Shown here piece after piece: positions 33,787 to 46,001 of a DNA stretch of 64,000 nucleotides. The DNA is taken from positions 555,646,880 to 555,710,879 of the forward strand of contig NC_134358.1 of the NCBI RefSeq assembly GCF_048569485.1, written 5' to 3'. A model generated the notes under the pieces. That model saw only the letters and a program-made list of their open reading frames with translations. It did not search any database and was not told the origin of the DNA. Position 1 is the first letter of the stretch. Each line of letters begins with the position of its first letter. The stretch comes from Anomaloglossus baeobatrachus. Taxonomy: Eukaryota; Chordata; Amphibia; Anura; Aromobatidae. The translations under genes were made by a program, and so were the position numbers.

Positions 33787-35972
33787 TGTAATGCTCATGG
33801 GCGCTCACATGGAGTGGAAACACTCTACCAAGGCATCGATCACTGGCCTGGAAGAGCGTACCAGAAGTGCTACCGAGACTTCACTAAGCTTTCATAGCAC
33901 GAGTGATCCCACCTGAGCACACCTGTAGATCTCCTACCCAAAACCTGTTCTTGCTTCCAAAGCTACAGCACGCCCAGTAACAGTGTATACGACATTCCCA
34001 GTAATACGTGGAAGCCGAATCTTTCCATATGCAACAGTACCACTCAACTTCCTTGGTGATGAACTGGAAAGACTCAGACAAGGACTTTCCATCAACGGAC
34101 ATCACAGCAATGGAAGTTTGAAGCTGATGGACAGGAATCCAAAACAAATCCACTATGGCTTACTGTATGAAATTCCTGGCGAATCCAGAGTCCAGTAGGG
34201 CCATTTCGGTTAATTGGGTGTTGCCACTGGTTACAGACATAGTCATATATAGTGGTGGAGAGGACTTGCTCTCACCCAGGATAGTCTCTCCTACCGACTC
34301 TAGGCTGAGCAGTTTCCAGCTTCCTAAGAGAGATGTGGTTCAGGTACATTGAACGTCCACAGAAGAATCACCCCTCACTGGTGCGATGGACCTCATGGCT
34401 TGGCTTCGCTGGATGCACTTGATCCACCTCCAATGGGCTCAAAAAGAGACTTGATGGTTACAAGTAGCGCCCTCTGGAATGAAGGAGCCAGGCGCAACGA
34501 CCTCTTCTCCCGGTTCACCTCTCTGGATCGTTCTTGGAACCAAAGGTCTATGCAGATAGCAACTGACACTAAATCCAGAGAAGATGGTACATCTCAATCA
34601 GTCAGCTCGTCTTTTACCCTTCCAAACAATCCTTCCCAAAATATAGCCATCAGTCCAGTTCGGAGGATAGGGTGCAGAAACGGACAGCATACTGGCCTAC
34701 AGTAAGACTTCCTTGACAGAGTCTAAGGAGCAAGGATTCCGCCGAGGAGACTTAACCCGGCTCATCAAACACCTTGCGGATCTTCTCTAGGAAGGACAGC
34801 AGGTTCTGGATGATTGGATCACTCCTCTCCCACAGTAAGTTGATACATGAGAGAGTCTTGCCAGTCCGGTGCAACATCATAAAGTCCACCTTGGCCCGGT
34901 CGGAGAGGAACAGATGTGGCATAAGTTCAAAATGCAGGGAGCACTGATTTGGGAAGCCCTTACATAGTTGAGGATCACCGTCAAATCATGGAGGAGATGA
35001 CAAGCAAGGACCAAGGCTTGGAACCGGAATTGCTGCTTGAGTAGGATTCTCAACTCTTTCTGCAGGTTTGTAAGCAAGATTACACTGGAGCGAGCAGGAT
35101 CCATGGCTTGGGCAAACTGTAATGCTCGCGGGAGTGAGCAGGGTGTGGACTCACTGGACCAAGGCACTGATCACTGGCCAGGAGAAGCATAGCTGAATAG
35201 CTACTGAGAATTCACTAAGCCACAGGTGGTGAGAATAGGCTTGAGATGGTAGCTAGCCGTCAGGTGCAGCACCAGAGGATCTTGATACCTCAGCATTTGG
35301 TGCCAGAAGTATAGACACAGACAGTCATTGATATGGTAGGAGCAGTCAGGATGGCTGATGAGGCAGGCTTGGAAAGATATAGCAGCATCCAGTACAGCAG
35401 ACTTAACTGTTAAGGTATGGTGCAGCAGCAGCCATTATAATAGACTTGACTAAGAGAGTACGATGTAGCAGCGGTCGGTGTAGCAGACTTGACTAATAGA
35501 GTACGATCTAACAGCGTTTGGTATAGCAGACTTGGCAGGCAGAGTATGATGCAGCAGCAGATGATATGGCAGACTTCACCGATAGGGTATGGTACAGTAG
35601 CAGTGGATACATCAGGTACTGGAACACAGAACGGTATTAGCAATGTGGAATACAGCACTAAATAGCAGCTGCAGCACTTAGGGACCTGAGAACTAGCCAC
35701 GTAAAGACCACATTTCCTAGGCACCTCCCTTAAGGGGAAGGTGCCTTAAATACTGTATGCCTCTCAGGCAAAGTCTCAGAGGCACTTCCGGGTTAGGGCG
35801 GAATGGCTCTATAAGACTAAGTGCGTGCACACGCCCTAAGAGCACTCCCAGAAGGTCTGTGCAGTGTATGCAAGCCCGGGGAGGTGGTGGCAGGGTTTGG
35901 GGACCGAGTAGCCAAGGCTAAGCGGCCAGGAAATGGAGAGTGCCATCGTCCCCAGCGGAGGGGAGCAGGACA
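33787..35972 (-). mobile_element. Ty3/Gypsy retrotransposon fossil (LTR, gag, partial second LTR)
   Basis: On the minus strand, an LTR (about 35,972 to 35,118) is followed by a gag region (about 35,105 to 33,900) and then by LTR-like sequence ending at 33,787. The LTR copies share GATCACTGGCC and ...GAGCATTACA at their minus-strand ends. Gag is recognised by MDPARSS at its start, then INLLWERSDPIIQNLLSFL, EKIRKVFDEP and SSAESLLLRL, which are hallmarks of a common vertebrate Gypsy gag. Pol is absent. The copy is old and heavily broken. Confidence 0.7.
35400..35620. repeat. Degenerate tandem repeat inside the Gypsy LTR
   Basis: About four units of roughly 58-60 bp around GTAGCAGACTTGACTAATAG with GAGTACGATCTAACAGC. 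Confidence 0.6.
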
Positions 35973-36425
35973 ATGCTGGGATGCTATGGAAATTAAAGGG
36001 GGGAGCATTGAGGTCCCCTGCTTCAGTGGGACTCATTTATGCACCATTACCTAGAATAACTACAATAATTTTATAAAAGGTTTGGTTTTCTTCATGTAGT
36101 AGAAATAGGGGTGACTCTTTTATAAAACATGATGTGGTGGTATAACCATTTAAGAGCATGGATACAATAAATGACAGAGTGGTTCAGGGGTGGTGTAAGG
36201 ATTGTAGACATATACAGACATCGGTTCAATAACTTTACTCAGAGAGATGTGACAAATTTGATGGTTACAGGTCTTTCTTGATTAAATAGCTTGGACAGAG
36301 CAATATGAGATGGAGAACTGATTTGCAAAACTCCAGGTCAGTAATTGAAGACTGCAGGATGGGAGCCTTGCAAATCCCCTTACCTCATATGAGCCTTACC
36401 TCCTTGCCTCCTTGAAAAAAACAAC
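35973..36425. other. No gene or repeat recognised
   Basis: AT-rich spacer between the Gypsy relic and the next MITE. Confidence 0.4.
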
Positions 36426-36429
36426 AAAA

Positions 36430-36690
36430 AACTGAGCTGCTTTCACACATCCGGTTTTTGCAGTGCAGCTCAATCCGGCTCAAAAACCTATGCAACGGAT
36501 GCGGCGACAAAACCGTATCCATTGCATACGTTTTTCCATGCGGCCGTCTGTTTTTTGACGGATGCGGCTTGGCACTGAGCATGCGCAGTGCAAAAAAACG
36601 CATCCGGCCGCCAGATGCGGTTTTTGCCGCAGGACGCCGCATCCGGCGTCCATAGGCTTGCATTGTAAATCGCGCCGCATCAGGCGTATC
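36430..36690. mobile_element. CpG-rich MITE (CATCCG motifs)
   Basis: It contains many inverted CATCCG/CGGATG motifs (ACACATCCGGTTTTTGC, TGACGGATGCGGC, ACGCATCCGGC) and has a foldback layout. Termini are approximate. Confidence 0.5.
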
Positions 36691-36954
36691 TTTGAGAGGA
36701 GGGAAAGCATAGTATCCCTAGTCTGAGGGCCAGTCAATGCACCCCAACTCCTGGTTTTCATGTCATACTCATGACAAACAATACCCTGGGCAATATTTTG
36801 GACGTTCAGCCTGTTAGCAACATACCCTAAAATCTGCCTTGTGTGCTAGCTGTGCTGACAAAAAAAAGTGCTCCTCTATGAGAATAACCAGTAAGGTATT
36901 GTGGACCTGTCGAAGTGTCAGTAAAGCACGAAATGGCCGTCCTATAATCCTAAT

Positions 36955-37523
36955 GCCTCTTACGTTAACTCACCAGGGGGGAGCAGTGGTGGTGGAGCGG
37001 TTCAGGAAGGTCGCAGGAGGCAGTGTCAGCGATGCCGCGGGCTCGGCGGAAGAGGGGGTGTCGTGGCTCAAGAGGGTCAGGGTACGAAGGGTCGGCGATA
37101 CTGCGGGCTCATGGGGTTTCACGGTGGCGGGCACCATTGATCTGCTAGCGTACTGTGGGCTCCATTGAATTGCCGGCAGTTGACACTATGGACCTCAAGA
37201 AAATGGCCACGGAGGTGGTGCGTACGCAGATTGGCCTCCGCAGCCATTTTTTTGAAGTCCATAAAATCAACATCAGTCCACAGTCCACTGGCATATCACC
37301 CACTGCTGCAACACCCTGCAGTATCACCTTCCTTCCGCTGCCACACACTGACCCTCCTGAGCTGCTCCACTGCAGTAACGCCCCCTCTAAGCTCTCCATA
37401 TTGCCGACCCTGCCCACCACTGCTGCCCTGGTAAGCCATATGTGTCTTGTAAGACGCACACCCATTTTCCCCCCAGTTTTGGGGGAAAAAGTGCATCTTA
37501 CAAACCGGAAAATACGGTATTCT
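36955..37523 (-). mobile_element. Partial MITE of the ACCGTATTTTC family
   Basis: The right end GGAAAATACGGTA is the inverted form of the left end at 51,283. Internal blocks (CACCAGGGGGGAGCAGTGG, GACTTCAAGAAAATGGC-like) match 51,283-52,058 in reverse. The left terminus is missing. Confidence 0.65.
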
Positions 37524-37529
37524 ACTAAA

Positions 37530-38630
37530 ATGTATTTCACCTTCAATATTCATGTCTAAAAATGTCACTCAGAATCCATGCAACACTTTACGTATAATCT
37601 GCCTGTGGCTTTCAACTGCAATACCCTCTAGTCCCTGGGTTTCAGTTGCTGTACTTGTGGACATCAATTGACAATTGGTGGGTCAACAAGAGATAAATGG
37701 TTGTAACAGTGGACCATACGAGTCCTGATGAAATCAATTGAGCTATGATGGGACAAGCCAGTTTAGGAGTCCTACATGGTGTAGCGATTGGTAATTCATT
37801 TGTTTCATAGTTTAACCGACTTGAGGGACAATGTCTACATAAGTTCTTATAAATGTGTGTTAACTTCAAACTCCATATGGAAAAATGTCAATTTCCCACC
37901 ATAGCATCCATTGGCCTTCATTGGGGGTTCCAGCTGGCTTGTCAGATTGGCAGGATGGTGGCAATTAGATAAATGGTTGACCAGATGGAACCACGTGATG
38001 AGACAAGTCATTAAGAGTGCAGAAGGCTTAACCACCTACTAACTTTTATTTCATTCCTTTCATAGTTTTACAGACATGAAGGACAATTTCATAGTTACTC
38101 TACAAGAAATGTCTTTTACCTTCATGGTTCATATCTATAAATTCCAATTTGAAGGTTTGCTGGAGCTGTAATAGCGCTTTAAAAAGAAATATCTCCATGT
38201 TTCAACTTACAGAGTCTCAGACACCTAAGAACTCTTGTGCCGATTGAAAGCGTCCTCCCACCATAAGTCATCAGCACTTCACAAGTCCCCAGAAGCTTTT
38301 CGAGTTCATCTTAGTAAGTGCCTATTGTAGAGTATTTGGGAAGAATAAGACAAGAGGGTTACCTTGTATTCCTCCCTGTATGCCTGTATCATGTATGGCT
38401 ATAGGTTCCCAATTTATTAAAAAACATATACCTATTTTATTTGATTAAAAAATAATGCAATGCACTCAAATTAAGCCTTGTCTGATCTAGACATTATTAT
38501 GTTTCTGAATAGGTGAGACGTCTATCTTACACTCAAGTGTAAGTACAAAAACACGAGTTCACTTTTTTAGTAATCCACACTGCATCCACCATTTAATTTC
38601 AGGTAACTCCTATTTTACTTATTGCAAAAT
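37530..38630. other. No gene or repeat recognised
   Basis: AT-rich sequence with faint internal similarity (AACTCCATATGG...TTCATATCT-type phrases) that may be an old repeat. Confidence 0.4.
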
Positions 38631-38631
38631 T

Positions 38632-39030
38632 AAGGCCCCCAATACACAACACTCCAATATCAGCTGAACTTGCCGATATCGATGGGTTCGGGTGATGGTC
38701 TAATGTGTATGGATGGTGCCTACTGACTCTTGGTTGGGAGAGATGGTATTCGCACATGTCCTATTTTGGACTGTCGATCACAATGTTCTCCATAGGTAGG
38801 CCGCCAGCCAATGTGTTAGCTATCGGCTTTCTCATAAGTGGCTTTTGGCCAAACGATGGCTTTGGCCAATCATTTGGCCAACAGCCATCTCAATTGACTC
38901 ACTGATACATAAAAGCACTTGTTTGGTCAAGCTCTCCTATGTAAGGGATAATCAGCTGAGATACAGTAGCTGTCGGCCAAATGATTAGCCGAAGCATCGT
39001 TTGGTCAACAGCCATCTAATCTGTATGGCT
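38632..39030. mobile_element. Candidate MITE (GGCCAAACGATGG motifs)
   Basis: It starts AGGCCCCCAATACACAACAC and holds inverted and direct copies of TTGGCCAA and CATTTGGCC. The right end was not located. Confidence 0.35.
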
Positions 39031-39239
39031 TAGCTTAAGATAAAAGAGATGTCCTCCAAATATTGAAGCTCTGTGGAGATTAGTTTAGAAAACTTTTATT
39101 AAATTTACTGGATAAAAACTTGTTACAATGTGCATATAAAATTGTGTTTTGATAATCTACTCTATTCAGAGTTTCGCCATTATTTTACCCCTAAGAAGAA
39201 GCCAAAATGGCGAAACTATGAATTGAGCACAGCTTCATC

Positions 39240-40045
39240 TATCTATGTTGGTGTTAGGTAAGACAGGAGGCACTTTAAACTAGATGAAGGATTGATAGAG
39301 AACTGGATACCTGTTTTATACCTACTCTTGACACAAGTGACTTGAGTGAAGGTGGAAATGGGATCATGTGATTCCTAATTTGAATCAATTTTCAATTGTC
39401 TTTTTAGTGTAAGCAACTTAGCTGCACTGCTACACTGGGACTTTTTACCCGTATTTTTATTGTTATTGTATATACAACCTACCATATGCTCACCTTTCCT
39501 TGTGCTTTTTTCTCTATTTTACTGGATGCCTCCTAATGGCATATAACATGACTATGTTATTCCATACAGTAAGTATGCTGATGTGCACCAGGCGGATGGT
39601 CATCATTCTTGGCTAAATTGGATCCTCTTGCTGCATAGATCGAAAGTACACTAAGCATGCAATAGGAGTCCATACGCAATACACTAAAATTGATAAAAAA
39701 TGGTCAGTTTCGAACCACAATAAACTTAATCAAGTAACATTTGCAATAAATCTTTTAGCCACAGACATTGCTGGATATGAAGTCAGTAGGATTTGTCTTT
39801 TTTGTGTATGAACATTAGCCAAAATACATTTTGTTAAGCAATCTTTCTTTGAAAGAGTATTCCCATTAAGATCAGCCATTTGTCACTCGGTGTAATTGAG
39901 CATATAAGGCCAGTTTCAACAATAGCCAATATTGGCTAAAATCTGGTTCACTGTGATTACCCAACGATCATTCATTAGGCAATCAATATTATGCGTGCTT
40001 AATCTTATATAGCACTATCATATTCCGTAGAACTGTAGAGACATC
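39240..40045. other. No gene or repeat recognised
   Basis: AT-rich, apparently unique sequence with no coding signal. Confidence 0.4.
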
Positions 40046-40047
40046 AT

Positions 40048-41198
40048 TGTGTACCGCTCCGCGGCCTCGGCTGCGACTGCCAAGCTGCTCGGGTCCGGGC
40101 TCGTTTGTCGGTGGCTCAAGCGCCTCCGGAGCCGGGGGTCACGTTGCTCTGGAAGGGTGTAGTGGCGGTGTACGCAGGGGTGGTGGGGTGGTTATATTGT
40201 AAAGTTCGTAACACCACCCACGGGTTGTGGTGATAGTGGAAACCACCGCTGCGGTAAAGGTATGGGGACTCCCGGGAGCGGTGTAGGGGTGCAGCTAGGT
40301 GTTGACCCCTCCGTGGGTAGGTGATGTTGGTCCCGGGGCCCGCTTGGCGAGGGGCCGGGGTGTAGGGTGCAGTGTGGCGGTGCAGCGCGGTGCGGTGCCT
40401 GAGGGCACTGGTGTACTCACTCTGATACAAGACACTGGAGACGCTGGTAAACCAAATGGGGTGACGAACGGGGCCCGCAGCCGGCTGCAGTTTCTCCAGG
40501 TAGGTTGGTAATGTTCGCCTTTCTCCTGCACCTGTATGTAATCTTGGCTACTGTGCCTGAGCACTGGTAGCCTGCTCCCCGGCGTATATGTGTCGTAGGA
40601 GCCCGTTTGCCCGCAGACGCTGGCCCTTTGGATCTCTGGCCTCTGGCGGTGGCTCCTATCCGGACGGATTGGTCTGTTGTCTTCAATCGGGACTTAGGTG
40701 GGAATGAACCCCTGATGTCCAGACCGCAATCAGTTGATTTGACTATGGTGGTGGCTTATAGCCTAGTTGGGGGTCTGAGTACCCTGCCTGGTGCTCCGGT
40801 ATCCAGTTAGCTCCCCGGTTCGATTCCGGCGGGCCACTACCCTGTCCCGGTCCCTTACGGTTCCGCCGGTCGTATTCCCGGTCTCCTGCAGGCGGCCACT
40901 ACCGTCTGCTTGCCTGACTGATCTGGGGTCCTAGGCTCCAACCCAGGCCCCAAGCAGAACTGAGCTCCTCTCCCTCCAAACTCTCCTAACTCCATCTGCT
41001 TGTGTTTTCCTGCCTCGGGCCAGCAGACTCCTCGGAGGGCATGTCTATCAACCTGACTGACTCCGCCCACCTGGTGTGCCTGTCTGACTCTGAGGGAGGC
41101 AATCAGGTCTTTTGGTTGACTGATGGTACCTTACTGGGGTGGGGGTGTATGGGGTGAGTGCAATGACCTGTGACCCGTGAGGTGTCCAGGGCGTCACA
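40048..41198 (-). mobile_element. Solo LTR of the TGTGRCGCC family
   Basis: On the minus strand it starts TGTGACGCCCTGGACACCTC at 41,198 and runs to about 40,048, ending in a GC-rich segment like the family's U5. It shares CCCGGGACC, CACGGAGGGGTCAAC-like and GGTGGTGTTACG blocks with the 6,701 copy. No internal sequence is present. A matching target duplication was not evident. Confidence 0.75.
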
Positions 41199-41204
41199 TT
41201 CGCT

Positions 41205-41367
41205 GTCCTCATTGGAACTCACAATCAAAAATCCATATCAGTATGGCTTTGGCATGTTGGCAGAAACGAAAGTAAACCCATCAAAACACCATACAAACTC
41301 CTTGCAGATGTTGTCTTTGGTGGGATTTCAACCTAGTACTAACTACTGGGCCAACATGTTGCCCTAA
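41205..41367 (-). mobile_element. tRNA-headed SINE fragment
   Basis: The reverse complement contains GGTTGAAATCCCACCAAAGA (box B region) and CATCTGCAAGGAGTTTGTAT, as in the 24,236 copy. The head is degraded. Confidence 0.6.
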
Positions 41368-41600
41368 CCATTGTTCAATAAAAAACCAAGAACAGGACAC
41401 AATAATACATTCACTGAAGGATACAGCAGACCCCGCTGTAAATTGGTGTGCACTTGTAATACTAGGCACCCAGACCCTTCATGAATAGCTAGCGTGGGAG
41501 TTGTTGTCTCATCAGCCTTTTGCTCCCTTGCTCCCTCCATCTTTATCAAGGGGTTTCTGCGTCCTTGAGCGAAATAGTTTTGTGTCCTGGTGTTCGTAAA

Positions 41601-42000
41601 TAGAGCTGACCAAACCTGAGGTTTGGTTTTCGAACCGACCACCAACTTAAAAAATTAAGGCTTAGGTTCGGATACTTTACATGTGAACTTCACTCACGCG
41701 AGCAACACTGTGCTCTGGTATGCTTGGTGCGCAGCCCTGTGCGTGTTTCTTGTAGTGTTTGAACGGTGCACACTGGGGGTAACATCAGCATGATTGCATG
41801 TAGTACACAACCCAAAAAATTTGTTTGAAAAAGCCGCCCACTGTACACAAAATTGATCTGCTTATGGCTGGCTGTATGTGGGCGAAGACTCAAACTGCTA
41901 ATCACTTACTTGCTCCGGGGTTTGGGTCAAGATCGAACTAGTGGAGGTTCGGCTCGTTTGCTGCCAGGAAACCGAACTTTCATGGAATCGCTCATCTCTA
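41601..42000. mobile_element. hAT-type MITE, copy 1
   Basis: The ends TAGAGCTGACCAAACC and ATCGCTCATCTCTA are inverted. Flanks TTCGTAAA and TTGATAAA agree in 6 of 8 positions. It is the same family as the better copy at 48,150 (shared ACTGGGGGTAACA and AACTTTCATGG). Confidence 0.65.
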
Positions 42001-42264
42001 TTGATAAATATGGCTGCCTTCTTATTTGATTTTTTGTAATTTTAAGTCCTTTTTGGTGAGTTACTAATCATTTGTTCAATGCTTCAACCATCAACCTACC
42101 TCTGCCTAATTTCATTGGCCACCTTACACGGTTTTAATTAAAAAGTATATAACCTACGAACCAGTGAAGATCTACCAACCACCAATCCCAAGAAGGGGCA
42201 CTTTGATGCACCATTGAACTAGAGACACGGTCGAGTCTTCGTGCCACCAAATGTTTCATTCTTA

Positions 42265-42811
42265 AGGGGGCTTTACACTCAACGACATCGCTAACGAAAT
42301 GTTGTTGGGGTCACGGAATTCGTGACGCCCATCCGGCCTTGTTAGCGACGTTGTTGCGTGTGAAACGCAGGAACGACCATTAACGATCAAAAATACTCAC
42401 CTAATCGTTGATCGTTGACACGTCGTTCTAATCCCAAATATCGTTGCTGTTGCAGGACGCAGGTTGTTCATCGTTCCTGCGGCAGCACACATCGATATGT
42501 GTGACACCGCAGGAACGCGGAACATCACCGTACCTGCAATGAGGAAGGAAGGAGGTGGGCGGGATGTTCGAACCCACTCATCTCTGCCCCTCCGCTTCTA
42601 TTGGGCGGCCGCTTAGTGACGCCACTGTGATGCCAAAAGAACCGCCCCATTAGAAAGGAGGCGGTTCGCCGGCCACAGCAACGTCGCTAGGCAGGTAAGT
42701 ATGTGTGACGGGTGTTAGCGATGTTGTGCGCCACGGGCAGAGATTTGCCTGTGACGCACAACCAACGGGGGCGGGTGCTTTCACTGCGATGTCGCTGGTG
42801 TAAAGCCCGCT
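42265..42811. mobile_element. Harbinger-type MITE, copy 3
   Basis: The ends AGGGGGCTTTACACTCAACG and GGTGTAAAGCCCGCT are inverted, with TTA on both sides (42,262-42,264 and 42,812-42,814). Confidence 0.8.
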
Positions 42812-42814
42812 TTA

Positions 42815-43310
42815 GCAGAACTGCTGGAGACCAGCCAAGTGCCGCACTTTGCCGTCTCTGGCATTTTTAAGTGGTTAAAGCTTTGAAAAGGCCAAAAAAG
42901 TGAAATAAGAAGCTAAAGAAAGTTAGGTCCCATTAGCAATGTTGTAAATAAGACTGATTACAGATTGAGGAAGAAGTTCCTCTTATCTTTGCACATTGTC
43001 TTATAATCTTATTATTGTGTTCACATAATTACTCGGAATCAATCACTGTCAGGATTATGGCGCTAATGTAATTGGGATTTGTGGCTGCTCGTACTATCTT
43101 GGAGTCTAGTTTCCGTCTTGATAAGCAGATCAAATCAATATAGCGAATGGGAATATGAAGTGGGTGAGAATAATTCTGTTTGAAAAGCCGGCTTTCTCAT
43201 TTCAATACCGAGGGGAGGTTTCTTCTGTAGCGGACAGAATTTGTGTCAACTTTGAGTTTGGAGAGGAGGGTGTTGGATATTTTTAGATATTTCTGGAATT
43301 TATTACAAAG
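42815..43310. other. Unique-looking sequence
   Basis: No repeat or gene recognised. AT-rich with several ATTA and GATTA cores. Confidence 0.4.
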
Positions 43311-43315
43311 TTATT

Positions 43316-43344
43316 CTGATATCTATCTATCAATCCCTCTATCC

Positions 43345-43395
<51 letters not shown>

Positions 43396-43485
43396 CCTCT
43401 ATCTATCTATCCCTCTATCTATCCCTCTATCTATCTATCCCTCTATCCATCTATCTATCTATCTCTCTATCTATCTATCTATCCC

Positions 43486-43527
<42 letters not shown>

Positions 43528-43547
43528 CCTCTATCTATCTATCTCCC

Positions 43548-43592
<45 letters not shown>

Positions 43593-43723
43593 TTATCTAT
43601 CTATCCCTCTATCTATCTATCTATCCCTCTATCTATCTATCTATCCCTCTATCTATCTATCTATCTATCTATCTATCCCTCTATCTATCTATCTATCTAT
43701 CTATCTCTCTATCTATCTATCCC

Positions 43724-43769
<46 letters not shown>

Positions 43770-43771
43770 CC

Positions 43772-43805
<34 letters not shown>

Positions 43806-43807
43806 CC

Positions 43808-43877
<70 letters not shown>

Positions 43878-44008
43878 CCTCTATCTATCTATCTATCCCT
43901 CTATCTATCCCTCTATCTATCTATCTATCTATCTAACCCTCTATCTATCTATCTATCCCTCTATCTATCTATCTATCCTTTATCTATCTATCTATCTATC
44001 TATCTTTC
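43316..44008. repeat. (TATC)n microsatellite, long, with CCTC interruptions
   Basis: About 690 bp of ATCT units broken by regular CCCT variants, continuing at 44,829-44,880 beyond an inserted LTR. The 476-codon open frame across it is an artefact. Confidence 0.95.
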
Positions 44009-44828
44009 TGTCATGCTCTTGGGATCCCGGCTCCGCCTGTCACTCACCACTCCGGTCCCCGGTCCCTCTGCCCACGGCTGCTCCTCTCGCTCCCCCTCCT
44101 GTGCGTCCTCCATGCCTCCCGTCCGCTGGTCTCGGCGTCCCGTTGCGACCCGGGGCTCTGTGCCTGGCTCCCCTGCATCTCCTCCACCTCCCTCTCTGCT
44201 TCCTGCACTGGTCTCCGGCACTCGGGCCTCGCGCATGCGCATTAGGGCGCGGGCACGCTCACTCACCTCTTCTTAAAGGGCCAGCGTCACTGGAACAGGA
44301 TATGGCTGATTACAGGTACTGGGTATATAAGACTTCCTTTTCCATGTGGGCGCTGCCTGTTCAACGTGTTCTTATAGCTAGCTGTGCAGGTCCCTCTGTG
44401 CTTTGTACCCAGGTTAACCCTGTCTCTTCCACAGTGCCTGTCTGCCGTCCCGAGTGTGTCCAGCTTGCCGGTGTCCCAGGAGTTGCCCCGGTGACTATCA
44501 GCTGTGGATCCCACCATCTTCTATCAGCCTGTACCCGTCACCAATCCCGGACTCCGCCTGGTTATTTCAGCCTACACATCTCGCTGGACCCGGACCCCGT
44601 CTGCTGTTACAACTCAGCACCTGTACCCGGTTCCAGTCACCTGTCCTGCATACGGTTCCCGTTGGACTCATAGCCCTAGCCCAAACTCAATTGTGTCCCG
44701 ACTGCTGTGCATCTAGGCCCTCTGGGTAGACCGCCAGACAGTCCCTGTAAAGGGGTTCGCTCCTGGATGTCTCTCTGGGGGAGTCTGGTGCACGGTCCTG
44801 TGGATCCACCCCCGGACTGAACGTTACA
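44009..44828 (+). mobile_element. Solo LTR inserted in the TATC repeat
   Basis: It starts TGTCATGCTCTTGGG and ends CGTTACA. CTTTC flanks both sides (44,004-44,008 and 44,829-44,833), a 5-bp target duplication, typical of Gypsy-type elements. It contains TATATAAG near 44,325 as a likely TATA box and is Pro/Ser-codon rich by composition only. It looks whole as a solo LTR. Confidence 0.8.
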
Positions 44829-44883
44829 CTTTCTATCTATCTACTGTATCTCTCTGTCTGTCTGTTTGTCTATCAATTTATCA

Positions 44884-45187
44884 TGAGCAACTCGATGCAA
44901 GGAAAATTGATTTTGTCCTGAATTTTACAAAAAAATCAGATTAACCAGGATCAAATTTTTTTTTGCGATTTGCTTTTATTTGACCCATCTGCATTATAGT
45001 GAGCTTGTAAGGGGTTACAAAATATCGTACTACCTATCCTTGACTCTGTCCATAACTATCTTGCCATGTTAGTCCTTTGATTCACTCCCCATGGGCATCA
45101 GAGTGATCATGACCCTGTTGCTGGTTTACCAGTTGTCATTCTTTAGGCCACTTTTGGTAGGTACACCAATTAACAACAAGCAAAACA
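44884..45187. other. No gene or repeat recognised
   Basis: AT-rich spacer after the TATC repeat. Confidence 0.4.
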
Positions 45188-45580
45188 ATTTCAGAAAAAT
45201 CAATAATTCTTTATTAATAACATTTAATAAACACATAAAACCCGAAAGGACCACCCCAAATGACGTATGGTATTGATATGGGGAACCAGCACCCACAATA
45301 AAGATTTAACAGTTTGTAATCATAGTTGTATAGTTACATCCAATCTGAATCAACTATATGTGGCAGAGGAAGACATTGCCCGTTATAAAGTTATATGTAA
45401 CAAGTAGCAAATATCCATATGTATAGAGAATAGAGATGAAATAGGTAATCATTCAAATCACAAACGATATTACCAACAGGCAGCCGGTCCAATGCCAAGA
45501 GCAGTGCGGCGTCCCCTCACACTGACGCGCGTTTCGCAACAGGCATGCTTTGTCCAGGAGTCTACAATATCTGCCTTATA
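45188..45580 (-). repeat. Flank of the 45.6-48.0 kb array with a degenerate hammerhead-like motif
   Basis: The minus strand at 45,515-45,560 reads GCGAAACGCGCGTCAGTG after CTGGACAAAGC. The GAAAC-GCGCGTC part resembles the 3' half of hammerhead ribozymes found in amphibian retroelements, but the 5' core is not canonical and stem I does not pair. It is therefore a weak, probably decayed match. Confidence 0.35.
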
Positions 45581-46001
45581 CTGGTAACATCTTGTAAGAC
45601 CTGCCGCACATTGGGAACAAACCACAAGACCTATTTTAAACTGTGAGTTTCTCACAAGATCTACCATATACTGGGAGCACCCAACAAGACCTACCATATA
45701 CGAGAAACGTCCCAGAAGACCTGCAATATTCCAGGAACATTTCACAAACCCTGATGTGTATCTGGCAACATCCCACAAGACCTATTGTACACTGTGTGTT
45801 TTCCTCAAGAGCTGCTTTATACCGGGAGCATCCAACAAGACCTGCTGTATACTAGGAACACCCCAGAAGACTTGCTGTATACTGGCAACATCTCACAAGA
45901 CAAAACAATCACTGATCTCGGGGAGACCATACTGTGAGCTTCCCACAACACCTACCATATACCGGGAACGTCCCACAAACCTGCCATATACCGAGAACAT
46001 C
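45580..46001. repeat. Minisatellite, about 33-36 bp unit, left part
   Basis: Units are built on ACAAGACCTGCCATATAC and TGGGAACATCCC. One unit near 45,898-45,935 instead contains ACTGATCTCGGGGAGACCA, which also occurs at 49,345. The array is interrupted at 46,002 by an inverted-repeat insertion. Confidence 0.9.

Noticed and set aside
39170-39226. Hammerhead-like GAAGCC-AAAAT-GGCGAAAC motif
   Set aside because: The GCC/GGC stem and GAAAC are there, but the 5' core reads CTAAGAA instead of CTGANGA and no cleavage triplet or stem I pairing was found.
43243-44673. 476-codon open frame with Ile/Tyr/Leu/Ser repeats
   Set aside because: A translation of the TATC microsatellite read on into a solo LTR.
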